DNA from: an uncultured Verrucomicrobiota bacterium
GTDB taxonomy: Bacteria > Verrucomicrobiota > Verrucomicrobiia > Limisphaerales > UBA9464
NCBI GenBank assembly: GCA_903910585.1
Contig: CAIWAH010000252.1
Span: 1 to 64,000 of the forward strand
DNA length: 64,000 nucleotides
Reading direction: 5' to 3'
Part shown: positions 28,190-37,565 of the stretch, piece by piece
Position numbering within the stretch: position 1 is the stretch's first letter
Layout: each line of letters begins with the position of its first letter
Translations under genes and position numbers: made by a program
Notes under the pieces: model-generated
What the model saw: the letters and a program-made list of their open reading frames with translations, nothing else
Told to the model about the DNA's origin: nothing
The model's database searches: none

Positions 28190-29731
28190 ATGAACGACAT
28201 GACACTGCCTATGAACCGCTCCGCAAAATCCCTCCGCAAATACATCCCCCTGATCCTCCTCGGCGGCCTGCTCGGGGCCACGACCGCCGTGATCGCCGGG
28301 GGCAAATCCGAAAAGAACAGGCCCGCGCCTGAAGTGAAGCTGAGCGTGGATGACACGCCGGTGGCCCGGGACGGGCGGATCGCCGCGAGCTTCGCGCCCG
28401 TGGTCCGGAAGGTGTCGCCCAGCGTGGTCCAGGTTTACACCGTGCAGAAGGGCAAGGTGATCAACTCCGGCATGGTGCCCGGTTTCCAGATTCCCGGCTT
28501 TCCGCAGTTCTTCGGCGAGGAAAGCCCGTTCGGTCAGGGGCCCGGACGGCAGTTCCGGACCCCGTCCCAGCGCGGCGCCGGTTCCGGGGTGATCGTGACC
28601 AAGGACGGCTACATCCTGACCAACAACCACGTGGTGGACGGCGCGGACGAGCTGAACGTGAAAACCGCCGACGGGCGCGAGTTCAAGGCGAAGGTCGTGG
28701 GAAAGGATCCCAAGACCGACGTTGCGGTCATCAAGGTGGAGGCGGCAGATCTTCCCGCCATCGCCATTGCGGACAGCGAAAAAATCGAGGTCGGCGACCT
28801 CGTGCTGGCCGTCGGCAATCCCTTCGGTCTCGGCCAAACTGTGACCATGGGCATGGTCAGCGCCACCGGCCGGGCAACCCGTGAGCTTGCCGATCTGCCC
28901 TATCAGGACTTCATCCAGACCGACGCGGCGATCAACCCCGGTAACTCCGGCGGCGCGCTGGTGGATATCCAGGGGCGTCTGGTCGGCATCAACACGGCCA
29001 TCTTCACCCGCAACGGCGGCAACATGGGCATCGGGTTCGCGATTCCGGCGAATCTCGCCCGGGACGTGATGGGTGACCTCGTCAGCGACGGCAAGGTCAT
29101 CCGCGGTTACCTGGGGGTCTTCCTCCAGGAGGTCACCCCGCAGCTCGCGAAGAAGTTCAAGCTAGACGACCACAAGGGCGCACTGGTGGCCGAAGTGGCG
29201 CCCAAGAGTCCGGCGGAAAAGGCCGGCCTTGAAAGTGGTGACATCGTCACGCAGCTCAACGGCAAGGACGTGGCCGACAGCCGGCAGTTGCGGCTGGAGG
29301 TCGCCCGCATTCGTCCGGGCGAAACCGCGACGGTCAAGGTCCTGCGGGAAGGCGACGCCAAGACCATCAAGGTGAAGGTAGGCGAGCTGGACGACGAGAA
29401 CGTGGTCGCGAAAAATCAGTCGGGCCGCAACGACGAGGGCACCCTCAATGGCGTGACGGTCGCCGATCTCGACACCCGCATGCGCCGGCAGTTCAACGTC
29501 CCCGCGAAAATCGAGGGCGCGCTGGTGACCCAAGTTGAGCCTGACTCCGCCGCGGCCGAGGCGGGCCTGCTGCCGGGCGACGTGATCCTGGAGATCAACC
29601 ATGAACGGGTGACCTCCGCGGACGAGGCGGTGAAACTTACCGAAGACCCCAAGGAAAAGACGACCCTGCTCAAGCTTTGGAGCCGGAATACCACCCGGTT
29701 TCTCGTGGTGGACGAATCGGACGGCCAGTGA
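28190..29731 (+). CDS. HtrA/DegQ-type serine protease with two PDZ domains
   Basis: Periplasmic protease/chaperone of about 513 residues that degrades misfolded envelope proteins. A short basic N-terminus and one hydrophobic segment (about 17-37) act as signal or anchor. The trypsin-like domain has the catalytic triad His147 (NNHVVDGAD), Asp177 (KTDVAVIKV) and Ser253 (NPGNSGGALVD). PDZ1 is at about 300-390 (IRGYLGVFLQEVTPQLAKK) and PDZ2 at about 415-505 (GALVTQVEPDSAAAEAGLLPGD). Starts at 28190, 28199 and 28211 are all in frame and give the same mature protein. A small inverted repeat TTACA/TGTAA lies at 28129-28142 upstream. The linker carries a Gln/Gly/Phe/Pro-rich loop (about 95-128), as in DegP LA loops. 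Confidence 0.95.
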   Translation: MNDMTLPMNRSAKSLRKYIPLILLGGLLGATTAVIAGGKSEKNRPAPEVKLSVDDTPVARDGRIAASFAPVVRKVSPSVVQVYTVQKGKVINSGMVPGFQIPGFPQFFGEESPFGQGPGRQFRTPSQRGAGSGVIVTKDGYILTNNHVVDGADELNVKTADGREFKAKVVGKDPKTDVAVIKVEAADLPAIAIADSEKIEVGDLVLAVGNPFGLGQTVTMGMVSATGRATRELADLPYQDFIQTDAAINPGNSGGALVDIQGRLVGINTAIFTRNGGNMGIGFAIPANLARDVMGDLVSDGKVIRGYLGVFLQEVTPQLAKKFKLDDHKGALVAEVAPKSPAEKAGLESGDIVTQLNGKDVADSRQLRLEVARIRPGETATVKVLREGDAKTIKVKVGELDDENVVAKNQSGRNDEGTLNGVTVADLDTRMRRQFNVPAKIEGALVTQVEPDSAAAEAGLLPGDVILEINHERVTSADEAVKLTEDPKEKTTLLKLWSRNTTRFLVVDESDGQ

Positions 29732-29760
29732 AGGCGGCCGGCTGATTGTGGATGTGTGGG

Positions 29761-29791
29761 CGCCGCCGGCGGGCAACTGCCGGCGGCGTTT
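29761..29791 (+). terminator. Rho-independent terminator after the HtrA gene
   Basis: A perfect 10-bp stem pairs CGCCGCCGGC (29761-29770) with GCCGGCGGCG (29779-29788), with an 8-base loop. TTT follows directly and a second TTT lies a few bases on. It is 29 bases after the htrA stop and separates it from folE2. Confidence 0.85.
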
Positions 29792-29901
29792 GGCGTTTCA
29801 TCGGGCCGGTGCTAGGCTGCCGCGCCGTGGATTCAACCACCGTGAACATTGCCACCGTGAACTTCCCGGCCGAGCCCGCTTCGGCCACAGTCCAACGAAT
29901 C

Positions 29902-30684
29902 ATGTCCAAGCCCCTCACCGACAAACAGAGCGAGCCGGATCACCGGCAGCTGCGGATCGACAAGGTCGGCGTGCGCGGACTGCGCTTTCCGGTGCAGGTG
30001 CGCGACAAGACCACCCACGTCCTCCAGAATACGGTCGCGACGGTCGGGCTGTTCGTGGATCTGCCGCAGGAGTTCAAGGGCACGCACATGAGCCGGTTCG
30101 TCGAGGTGCTCAACGCCCACGGCGGCGTGATCCACGTCGCGAACATTCCGGAGATGCTCGAGGAACTGCAGCGGAAGCTCCACGCCCAGAACGCCCATCT
30201 GGAGATGGAGTTCCCGTATTTCATGGTCAAGAAGGCTCCGGTGTCCGGCAAGGAAGGCATGGTGGATTACACCGTGCGCTTCGATGCGGCGATGAGCGGC
30301 CGGGAATTCGACTTCCTGCTGACCGTGAAATGCAACGTCACCACGCTCTGCCCGTGCTCCAAGGCAATCTCCAAATACGGTGCCCACAACCAGCGCGGCG
30401 AGGTGACCGTGCAGGTGCGGTCCGACAAGATCATCTGGATTGAGGACCTTATCGCCCAGATCGAGTCCAGCGGCAGCAGCGAGATGTATTCGCTGCTCAA
30501 GCGGGAGGACGAAAAGGCGGTGACCGAGCGGGCGTATGAAAATCCCGTGTTCGTGGAGGACCTCGTGCGCAACGTCGCCCTCCGGCTCAACGCCCAGCCT
30601 GAGATCAGCTGGTATCGGGTGGAGGCGGAGAATTACGAGAGCATCCACAATCACAACGCCTACGCCTGCATCGAAAAGGGCTGA
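29902..30684 (+). CDS. folE2: GTP cyclohydrolase IB
   Basis: Converts GTP to 7,8-dihydroneopterin triphosphate, the first step of folate (and queuosine) synthesis. The 260-residue length and motifs fit the FolE2/GCYH-IB family rather than FolE: an N-terminal VGVRGLRFPVQVRD, then GTHMSRFVEVL, the metal/catalytic cysteine Cys150 in TTLCPCSKAIS, His162 in GAHNQRGEV, and NPVFVEDLVRNVA near the C-terminus. MSKPLTDKQ at 29902 is taken as the start because the family begins with such a short polar tail; an upstream extension to 29746 covers the terminator. GCYH-IB uses several metals in vitro and is a low-zinc paralogue in some bacteria. No zinc-responsive site is visible here, so it may be the only cyclohydrolase. 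Confidence 0.95.
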   Translation: MSKPLTDKQSEPDHRQLRIDKVGVRGLRFPVQVRDKTTHVLQNTVATVGLFVDLPQEFKGTHMSRFVEVLNAHGGVIHVANIPEMLEELQRKLHAQNAHLEMEFPYFMVKKAPVSGKEGMVDYTVRFDAAMSGREFDFLLTVKCNVTTLCPCSKAISKYGAHNQRGEVTVQVRSDKIIWIEDLIAQIESSGSSEMYSLLKREDEKAVTERAYENPVFVEDLVRNVALRLNAQPEISWYRVEAENYESIHNHNAYACIEKG

Positions 30685-30754
30685 GCTGCCGGTTTCGGTC
30701 CGGCCCGGGTAAACGCTTTCCAGCGGGGGCATCCCGCGAAATCATCGACGGCCG

Positions 30755-32218
30755 ATGGATCCCTTCGCGCCCACGCCCGTTTCCCGGAAAGCCAGCGACT
30801 GCCGTGTCACCGGCGCGGCGCTGTGGTTCCTGCCGGTGCAGACCCGAGTGCCGCTCAAGTTCGGCACCGAGGCGCTGACTTCCGTAACCTGCGCCCGGGT
30901 GCGCCTGCGCATCGTCGGTCGCGATGGCCGCTCCGCCGAAGGCTGGGGCGAAACCCCGCTAAGCGTGCAGTGGGTCTGGCCCAGCCCGTCGCCCTACGCA
31001 CCACGTCACGAGGCGTTGAAGCTCTTCTGCGAATTCTTGACCAAGGCCTGGGCCAACTTCGCCGACTGGGGCCACCCGCTGGAACTCGGCCACGATTTCA
31101 CCGAACTGCTGCTGCCGCGACTGCGGGAGGATTTCAATGCGAGCTTCCTCGAATCCGGCCGGAGCCTTCGTTCCTCGGCTCCTGCGGAGGCGATGCCCTG
31201 GCTCGCCGCGCTGGTCTGCTGCTCCGCCTTTGACCTCGCGCTGCACGACGCCTTCGGCAACCTCCACGGCTGGCCCACCTATGCCACCTACGGAGCGGAA
31301 TTCCTCAACCGCGACCTCGCCGCCTTCCTCCAGCCGGCCGCCGACCTGTCCGTTTCCTTCAGCGGCAAATTCCCCGCCGACTTCCTCCGCCCACAACGCC
31401 TCGACCGCCTACGTGCGTGGCATCTCGTCGCCGGACTCGACCCGCTCGACGCGACCGAACTCCGCGGCGACGAGCCCGACGACGGTTATCCCGTGCTGCT
31501 TTCCGACTGGATTCGTCGCGACGGCCTGAAATGCCTGAAGATCAAACTCCGCGGCAATGACGCCGGCTGGGACTATGCCCGCCTTGTGAAGGTCGGCCAG
31601 ATCGCCGTCGCTCACGACGTCGAATGGCTCACGGCCGACTTCAACTGCACCGTCCGTGAACCCGCCTACGTCTGCGAAATCCTCGACCGCCTGCGCGACG
31701 AGCACCCGCGCCTCTACGGTATGTTGCTCTACGTGGAGCAGCCGTTTCCCTACGAACTCACTGAACATCCCATTGCCGTCCACGGCGTCAGCGCCCGCAA
31801 GCCGCTGTTCCTCGACGAGAGCGCGCACGATTGGAAGCTCGTCCGACGCGGCCGTGAACTCGGCTGGACCGGCGTCGCGCTCAAGACCTGCAAGACGCAG
31901 TCCGGCGCGTTGCTCTCCGCCTGCTGGGCACAGGCCCACGGCCTGACGCTGATGGTGCAGGACCTCACCAACCCGATGCTCGCGCAGATCCCCCACTGTC
32001 TGCTCGCCGCCCACGTCCCGACCATCATGGGCGTGGAGACCAACGCGATGCAGTTCTATCCCAAGGCCAGCGCGCCCGAGGCGAAGGTGCATCCGGGGCT
32101 CTACCAACGGCAGGATGGCGGAGTGGAACTTTGTTCAATCCGAGGCCCCGGCTTTGGCTATCGACTCGACGAAATCAGCCGGGAACTGCCGGCTCCGGCG
32201 GCGGCGTTTGGTTCCTGA
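30755..32218 (+). CDS. Mandelate racemase/muconate-lactonizing enzyme superfamily protein
   Basis: Enolase-superfamily enzyme of 487 residues, longer than the usual 360-400. The barrel domain shows the complete catalytic set: the KxK acid/base pair Lys262 and Lys264 (LKIKL), metal ligands Asp295 (TADFN), Glu328 (VEQPF) and Asp354 (FLDES), and a second base Lys377 (ALKTCKTQSG) on the opposite face. Lysines on both faces are the pattern of the MLE/dipeptide-epimerase subgroup. The N-terminal capping domain (about 20-170) is enlarged. Substrate cannot be assigned; acid-sugar dehydration, epimerisation or cycloisomerisation are all possible. It lies 70 bp after folE2 on the same strand and is convergent with the DTW gene. 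Confidence 0.85.
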   Translation: MDPFAPTPVSRKASDCRVTGAALWFLPVQTRVPLKFGTEALTSVTCARVRLRIVGRDGRSAEGWGETPLSVQWVWPSPSPYAPRHEALKLFCEFLTKAWANFADWGHPLELGHDFTELLLPRLREDFNASFLESGRSLRSSAPAEAMPWLAALVCCSAFDLALHDAFGNLHGWPTYATYGAEFLNRDLAAFLQPAADLSVSFSGKFPADFLRPQRLDRLRAWHLVAGLDPLDATELRGDEPDDGYPVLLSDWIRRDGLKCLKIKLRGNDAGWDYARLVKVGQIAVAHDVEWLTADFNCTVREPAYVCEILDRLRDEHPRLYGMLLYVEQPFPYELTEHPIAVHGVSARKPLFLDESAHDWKLVRRGRELGWTGVALKTCKTQSGALLSACWAQAHGLTLMVQDLTNPMLAQIPHCLLAAHVPTIMGVETNAMQFYPKASAPEAKVHPGLYQRQDGGVELCSIRGPGFGYRLDEISRELPAPAAAFGS

Positions 32219-32286
32219 AGTCCGCGAAACCGGCTGCCGCAAACGAGGAGACAGGCCAAAAGCCCAACCGACCGCGCCTCCCGTCG

Positions 32287-33555
32287 TCAGGACGCTGAGG
32301 CTGCACGCTTCTCGGCCAACAACACTTGGATGAACTCGGCGAGGGCGGGCAGCACCCGGCCCGCGCGTCCGGGTGCCGCCGGAACGCCGTTGGCCTTACC
32401 GCCGATGGCCCGCACGGCATCGCCCACCGCACCGGGCCGGCGTTTCAGGCGGTGGGCGGCGACGAGGCGGAGGTCAATGGGCGCCTGCTCCGGCTGCCAT
32501 CCTTCACGCGCCAGCAAGGTCCAACTGAAATCTCCCCAGCCGACCAGGCGACCTTCCGGGCCGACGAACCGGTCCCATTCGGTGAGAACGCTTTCCACGG
32601 AGCGGCCATTCCGCAGGGCTTCCTCCGGCACCTCCAGATGGCGGGCAGCGTTGACCGCCAGCGGCCGACGCGGGGCGAGAAAGGCGTGAAACGTTTCACC
32701 GGTCGCCAGCCGGGTGGCGGCCAGTTGGATGAGCTCTGGCAGGCCGGGCACATCGCTGCCGCGCCGATGAGTGTTGGCCTCCGCCGCAACCACCACGAGT
32801 TCGGGCCACAGCGCCTCGAAATCAGGCATCGCCGCAGACATCCACCACGGATCGGGAGCGCGGAGACATTGTCGGCGGGGTTCGACGCGTGCGGCCGTGG
32901 CGGCAAGCTGGCGTTCCACCATGGAGTCGAACGCACCGAGCAATGGCGCCAACTGCGAATCAGTGAGCCCGAACGCCGCCAGCACTTCGACCACGGCCTC
33001 CACGGTGGCGACGCAGTGGGCGGCGGGTTCGCGGCGGATCCGGTAGTTGCCGGGCCGGCGGGGCATGAAGCCGATCCGGGGCAGGGCACGCAGGGCCGGA
33101 TTGAGCGCCATCATCTTTCGCGCCTGCGGCCAGGTGCCATCGATGACCAGCAGCGTTTCGGGCGGGTGCTCCAAGGCGTCGGGAGCGAGGGCGCCTTCGC
33201 CCGGGAAGAGGAGGGCGGTGCCGGGGCTGGCCACCAGTTCCGCGACGCGCGGATGGTCCGCGAACTCAATCCCTTCGTGCAGTTCACTCCGGGCCAGGCC
33301 GAGGTGGGCGATCCGGGCAGTGCCGATGGCGACCTTTGCTTCCCGCGGATGCTGCAGGAAGACGACGCGGGTCGTGGTCTCAATCGGGGCCAGTCCGGCA
33401 CACCAGCACGCCGTCGCGGGGCGAAGGCAGCGGAGGCAGAGGGGGCGTGAAGCCGGGATAGTTGAAACGTAGTGGCTCCGGCTTTCGGCTTGGAAAGATT
33501 TGCCGGAAATCTCCGGAATCTGCGGCTGCAATTGATTGGCTGGGTCCTTCGGCAC
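32287..33555 (-). CDS. DTW-domain tRNA-uridine aminocarboxypropyltransferase with a degenerate exonuclease-like C-terminus
   Basis: Protein of 422 residues. Residues about 38-230 are a DTW domain, the TapT/DTWD family that adds a 3-amino-3-carboxypropyl group from SAM to tRNA uridine (acp3U). The zinc-site cysteines are Cys40, Cys43, Cys50 and Cys52, the name-giving motif is DGTW at 139-142 (LLVIDGTWPQARKM), and YRIRREP and CVATVEA follow. Residues about 250-415 are extra and read like a DEDDh exonuclease fold: VVVAAEANT in place of the DxE strand, LIQLAATRLATGETFHAFLAP, then LVGWGDFSWTLL. Most catalytic acids are missing. The ATG at 33555 leaves a 35-residue tail before the cysteines, so the true start may be a little downstream. 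Confidence 0.82.
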   Translation of the reverse strand: MPKDPANQLQPQIPEISGKSFQAESRSHYVSTIPASRPLCLRCLRPATACWCAGLAPIETTTRVVFLQHPREAKVAIGTARIAHLGLARSELHEGIEFADHPRVAELVASPGTALLFPGEGALAPDALEHPPETLLVIDGTWPQARKMMALNPALRALPRIGFMPRRPGNYRIRREPAAHCVATVEAVVEVLAAFGLTDSQLAPLLGAFDSMVERQLAATAARVEPRRQCLRAPDPWWMSAAMPDFEALWPELVVVAAEANTHRRGSDVPGLPELIQLAATRLATGETFHAFLAPRRPLAVNAARHLEVPEEALRNGRSVESVLTEWDRFVGPEGRLVGWGDFSWTLLAREGWQPEQAPIDLRLVAAHRLKRRPGAVGDAVRAIGGKANGVPAAPGRAGRVLPALAEFIQVLLAEKRAASAS

Positions 33556-33573
33556 TGACTGATCCCTGAAGCG

Positions 33574-34056
33574 TCACGGTCGGCTGAACCGACCTTTCGC
33601 GACTGATGAAACCCATTTCCCGAACAAACGAGCGTAGTCAATTGGTGACCCTCGCAATGCAATCAGAGCAAGGTCGTCCTCAGGCGCAGGTGTGGGACTG
33701 TGCTCCACGCATTCGATGAGGCAGTTGCGAGTGTCCGACGACCATTCCGAAGCGACCTCGACACCTCCTGGCTTGCTGGAATGCACCACGCCCACCAGCA
33801 ACTGTGGATACTTCGGGCCGGGTGCTGCTGAAACTGGAAGCGCGAATCTCGCCGACCGCCCACGGCAGTCTATCAACGTCACTCCGATGCTGCCTCCATC
33901 CATGAAATACTCCACGTTTACTGCCTGAAGGGGCATCTCAAGGTCTCGCAGTGACGGATGAACTTTGTTCCGGTCGTAGGAGGAAGAAGGCCAAAACATC
34001 AAGAGCAGGAATCCCACGAGCGTCACCGCTCCAATCACTGGCAACAATCGCTTCAC
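33574..34056 (-). CDS. Small membrane-anchored hypothetical protein
   Basis: I do not recognise this 160-residue protein. It starts at GTG 34056 (VKRLLPVIG), 11 bases after the dxr stop codon and preceded by an AGGCAAGG stretch that can serve as ribosome-binding site. Residues about 5-24 are one hydrophobic anchor (LLPVIGAVTLVGFLLLMF), and the rest is a soluble, beta-rich region with no cysteine-rich or catalytic motif that I can name. Its spacing suggests co-transcription with dxr. The frame is open far upstream into dxr, but that portion is only the dxr gene read in another frame. Confidence 0.6.
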   Translation of the reverse strand: MKRLLPVIGAVTLVGFLLLMFWPSSSYDRNKVHPSLRDLEMPLQAVNVEYFMDGGSIGVTLIDCRGRSARFALPVSAAPGPKYPQLLVGVVHSSKPGGVEVASEWSSDTRNCLIECVEHSPTPAPEDDLALIALRGSPIDYARLFGKWVSSVAKGRFSRP

Positions 34057-34067
34057 CTTGCCTTGTC

Positions 34068-35213
34068 TCACCTCGCCGCCTCTTCCCGCGCCCATTGGTC
34101 CGCTTCGAGGATTTGCTCCAGCGTCGGATGCTCGACCATGCGGTGGGCGTCCATCACGCGGCGGACCTTCTCGGTGATGCCGGTGAAGCTGAGCTGGCGC
34201 TGGCAGAACTGTTCCACGGCGACTTCGTTGGCGGCGTTGAACACGGCAGGCAGCGTGCCGCCGACTTCGCCGGCGCGACGGGCAAGCAGCAGCGCAGGGA
34301 AGCGGTCGGTGTCGGGTTCCTCGAAGGTCAGCGTGCCGATCTTGGCGAAGTTCGTCTGCACGCGGTCGCTGCGTTGGCGGTCGGGATAGCAGAGCGCGTA
34401 TTGGATCGGCAGGCACATGTCGGGCGTCGAGAGCTGGGCGATGAGCGAGCCGTCCACGAACTCGACCATCGAGTGCACGATGCTCTGCGGATGCACGACC
34501 ACCTGCACTCGGGCCATCTCGATGTCGAAAAGCCAGCGCGCCTCGATCATCTCCAGCCCCTTGTTGAACAGCGTGGCGGCGTCGATCGTGATCGTCCGGC
34601 CCATGACCCCCGCGGGATGCTTGAGCGCCTGCTCCAGCGGGATGCCCGCGAGCGATTCCTTCGGCCACTTCGCCGCGTCGCGGAAGGGGCCGCCGGACGC
34701 CGTGAGCCACAGGTTGCGGACGGAGGCGGGCGGCTTGCCGTCAAGGCACTGGAAGATGGCCGAGTGTTCGGAATCCACCGCGAGCACCTTCACGCCGTGT
34801 TTGCGGGCCTCGCCCATGACGGTTTCGCCGGCCATCACGAGGATTTCCTTCGAGGCGACCGCGATGTCCTTGCCGGCGCGGATCGCCGCAAGGGCAGGGG
34901 CGAGGCCCGCGGTGCCCACGATGGCGATGAGCACGATGTCGGCCTCGGGCAGGGTGGCGAGTTCGATCAAGCCTTCCGCGCCGCACCGGACCTTCACGCC
35001 GTCACCGAGCGCGGCCTGAAGCCCAGCCGCCTTGGCCGGATCGTGGATGGAAACGACCGCGGGCCGATGTTTCCGGGTCTGTTCGGCCAACAGGTCGGCG
35101 TTGCCGCCCGCAGCCAGGCCGGCGAGCTGAAGCTGGTCGGGCAAATCCTCGACCACCTTCAACGTGCTGGTGCCAATGGAACCGGTGCTGCCAAGCAGGA
35201 CGACGCGCTTCAT
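34068..35213 (-). CDS. dxr: 1-deoxy-D-xylulose-5-phosphate reductoisomerase
   Basis: NADPH-dependent enzyme of the MEP isoprenoid pathway that converts DXP to 2-C-methyl-D-erythritol 4-phosphate. The 381-residue length is typical. MKRVVLLGSTGSIGTSTLKV at the N-terminus is the NADPH-binding loop and fixes the start at 35213. SKEILVMAG, the metal-binding AVDSEHSAIFQCL, TASGGPFRD and VVHPQSIVHSMVEFVDGS (substrate loop) are all present, as is the C-terminal NAANEVAVE. The upstream neighbour is the pseudopilin-like gene, 73 bp away. The downstream neighbour is a small membrane protein. No other MEP-pathway genes are in the window. Confidence 0.97.
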   Translation of the reverse strand: MKRVVLLGSTGSIGTSTLKVVEDLPDQLQLAGLAAGGNADLLAEQTRKHRPAVVSIHDPAKAAGLQAALGDGVKVRCGAEGLIELATLPEADIVLIAIVGTAGLAPALAAIRAGKDIAVASKEILVMAGETVMGEARKHGVKVLAVDSEHSAIFQCLDGKPPASVRNLWLTASGGPFRDAAKWPKESLAGIPLEQALKHPAGVMGRTITIDAATLFNKGLEMIEARWLFDIEMARVQVVVHPQSIVHSMVEFVDGSLIAQLSTPDMCLPIQYALCYPDRQRSDRVQTNFAKIGTLTFEEPDTDRFPALLLARRAGEVGGTLPAVFNAANEVAVEQFCQRQLSFTGITEKVRRVMDAHRMVEHPTLEQILEADQWAREEAAR

Positions 35214-35286
35214 GCGGAAGCCGGGACCATGCCTGTGGAGAGCATCCCGTGGCAAGGTGGGGCCGGCGCGGGCACTGCCGGAAGGA

Positions 35287-36153
35287 TCAGTTCGGCGGAA
35301 TCTCGGACTTGTCGAGCGCCGCGTTGCTCACGGGTCCGTCCCACCGTTTGCCGGCCGAATTCGGGATGACCGTGCCGCTGAAGACCCCATACCACTGTCC
35401 CCAAATGAGCTGGCTGGGTTTGGTGCCCGCGGAGTGGCCGTCGACGTAAACGATGTTCACCCGGAGATTGTGTTTCCGCATCTGGGATTGGAACCGGAAG
35501 TTCTGGTTGCCCCGGGGCTGCGTCTGCTGCGGAAAGGACCCGCCGGCCCAGTAGCCGTCGAGCCAAGCGGCATCGGCCTTTTCGTTGCCGATGCCGCCGC
35601 CGATCTGTTTCGGGTCGTCGGTGCCGTTCACTTCGGTGACCGCCACCATTTCGGTGGGCCGGGAAACCGACGACTCCTTGAAGGTCTTGCCACCGTCGCC
35701 GCCGAACACGCCGAGGTAATTGAAGCCGTAGGACAGGAAACCGGTGATGGACGGGTCGAACGAGCCGGGCTCGGTCTTGTAGGTCAGCCCGCGCAGCTTC
35801 TTCGGGCAGACCCACACCTTGGGGGCTCCGGTGTAGTTCGAAAGCGTGCTGGCCGGGGTCCGCAGCCATTCGCCGCCACAGTTCTTGCCCCGCGAGTTCC
35901 GGTAGGGGCCGACCGCCCACCACTGGTTCGGAAAGATGCCACGGTTATCGTCGGCATACATCTGGATCGCGAGCCCGATCTGCTTGGTGTTGCTCAGGCA
36001 CGCCGCCGCCTGGCCTTTGTCCTTCGCCTTGGCCAGGGCCGGCAGGAGCATCCCGGCGAGGATGGCGATGATCGCAATGACCACGAGCAATTCGATCAGG
36101 GTGAACCCTCGGCGCAGCGGCAGGCTGGCGCCGGACGGAGCAGGGGAACGCAT
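35287..36153 (-). CDS. Type-IV-pilin-like (type II secretion pseudopilin family) protein
   Basis: Protein of 288 residues with a prepilin N-terminus: [31 protein letters not shown], where cleavage is expected after the glycine of RRG and the glutamate is at position 5 of the mature helix. It is followed by [19 protein letters not shown] and a C-terminal [14 protein letters not shown] segment that matches the H-X9-DG-type ending found in Verrucomicrobia and Planctomycetes. Such genomes carry dozens of these proteins scattered without pilus operons. The start at 36153 ([10 protein letters not shown]) gives a 14-residue leader. No pilus assembly genes are adjacent. Role and partners are unknown. 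Confidence 0.9.
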   Translation of the reverse strand: MRSPAPSGASLPLRRGFTLIELLVVIAIIAILAGMLLPALAKAKDKGQAAACLSNTKQIGLAIQMYADDNRGIFPNQWWAVGPYRNSRGKNCGGEWLRTPASTLSNYTGAPKVWVCPKKLRGLTYKTEPGSFDPSITGFLSYGFNYLGVFGGDGGKTFKESSVSRPTEMVAVTEVNGTDDPKQIGGGIGNEKADAAWLDGYWAGGSFPQQTQPRGNQNFRFQSQMRKHNLRVNIVYVDGHSAGTKPSQLIWGQWYGVFSGTVIPNSAGKRWDGPVSNAALDKSEIPPN

Positions 36154-36212
36154 GGGCCCTGAGTAGGCGTTCTTTTCGACAAAGCGAGTCCGATTTGGTC
36201 CGCGCCGGCCGT

Positions 36213-37448
36213 TCAGGAGATAGTGGCCGGACTTGTCAGGGGCTTCACCATCAGCTTTCGCCACGCGATGAGGGCGGTCAGCAGGGCAACTGTTCCACAG
36301 GTCACGTAGAGGGCCGCCGGGTGCAGCTCGTAAAGGGAGCCGGCGAAGATCGGACCGGCGATGCGGGCGAGGCTGCCCGCGCTCTGGGCGGTGCCGATGG
36401 TGACGCCCTGCTCGTCGGCCGAGGTGAGATTCGACAGCAGCCCGAACACCGGTGGGCGCGTAAGGCTGGAACCGATGGACAGCACTGCCAGGACGAGCAG
36501 CAGCAGTCCCCACGAGCGCACGAACGGCATCGGCACGAGGCTCACGCCCAGCAGCACGAGGCTGATGGTGATCACCTGCGGTTCCCCCATCCGCTTGACG
36601 ATTTTGCCAAGCGGTCCGCCCTGCACAAACGCCCCGATGACTCCGCAGAAGGCGTAAAGATAGACGACCTTCGAGTCGAAGACATGCACGCCGCCCTTCA
36701 GGTTCTCGAACATCAGGTTGAAATTGTGGCTCACCAGCAGTCCCAGCGTGGTCTCGAAACAGGCGAAGCAGAACGTCGCGAGGAAGAAGATGGCCACCAG
36801 GACCCCGATGCCGGGGCGTTGCAGGGTGTGGACGAGTTGCTGGAAACGCGGACGGGGTTCGGCCGGTTTGCTGTCCGCCGGCCGGCTTTCGGGCAAGCGA
36901 AGCCAGGCGAAGATGAAGTTGAGCGCGCACAGGCCGGACGCGAGCCAGCCCGGGGCGGAGACGTTCCCGGACTTCAGCGCGAGTCCGCCGAGGGCAGGTC
37001 CGAAGATGAAACCCAGCCCGAACGCCATGCCGATCAGCCCCATACGCTTCGAGCGTTGGTCCGGCGGCGTGATGTCGGCGATGTAGGCCTGCGCCACGGT
37101 GATGTTGGCGCCGCAGATCCCCGCAAAGGTCCGGGCGGCGAACAGCAGCACCAGGGCGGTGGTCCCGGTCTGGGCCGAGCCGATCGCGAAGAGCGCGTAG
37201 GAGACGACCGCCCCGGCGGTGCTCAGCAGCAGGATCGGCCGGCGGCCCACCCGGTCGGAAATGCGTCCCCACACCGGTGCGAACAGGAACTGCATCGCCG
37301 AATAGCTGGCCATGAGGCAGCCGATGACCACGCCGCTGGCCTCGAGGCTGCGCGCGAAGATCGGCAGCAGGGGCAGCACGATGCCGAACCCGACCAGATC
37401 GAGGAACACGGTCAGGAAGATCACCAACAGGGAAGGCTTGCTCTTCAT
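36213..37448 (-). CDS. MFS transporter, TetA-like drug exporter family
   Basis: Inner-membrane antiporter of 411 residues with 12 predicted membrane segments. The N-terminus [26 protein letters not shown] is the TetA/DHA1 signature (LDxxGFGIVLPxLP), and [16 protein letters not shown] is the conserved loop 2-3 motif A. A charged loop of Pro, Glu and Lys residues (about 190-205) separates the two halves. Substrate cannot be inferred; tetracycline resistance is possible but most chromosomal members are general exporters. It is divergent from the second MFS gene at 37566, with a shared promoter region of roughly 100 bp. No TetR-type repressor gene is adjacent. Confidence 0.9.
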   Translation of the reverse strand: MKSKPSLLVIFLTVFLDLVGFGIVLPLLPIFARSLEASGVVIGCLMASYSAMQFLFAPVWGRISDRVGRRPILLLSTAGAVVSYALFAIGSAQTGTTALVLLFAARTFAGICGANITVAQAYIADITPPDQRSKRMGLIGMAFGLGFIFGPALGGLALKSGNVSAPGWLASGLCALNFIFAWLRLPESRPADSKPAEPRPRFQQLVHTLQRPGIGVLVAIFFLATFCFACFETTLGLLVSHNFNLMFENLKGGVHVFDSKVVYLYAFCGVIGAFVQGGPLGKIVKRMGEPQVITISLVLLGVSLVPMPFVRSWGLLLLVLAVLSIGSSLTRPPVFGLLSNLTSADEQGVTIGTAQSAGSLARIAGPIFAGSLYELHPAALYVTCGTVALLTALIAWRKLMVKPLTSPATIS

Positions 37449-37565
37449 TCGTCGGCCCTAGGCTGGCGGCGCGGACTGCCGTCGGCAACGCCGGCGTGAA
37501 TCGACCCGGGCTTGACCGATGGCCGGCCGGCACCAAGCGTCCTCCCTGCGCCGCCGCGGCGCACC

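Noticed and set aside
36154-37536. Long upstream extension of the pseudopilin frame into the MFS gene
   Set aside because: The Arg/Pro/Ala-rich extension is the TetA-like gene read in another frame. The prepilin leader fixes the start at 36153.
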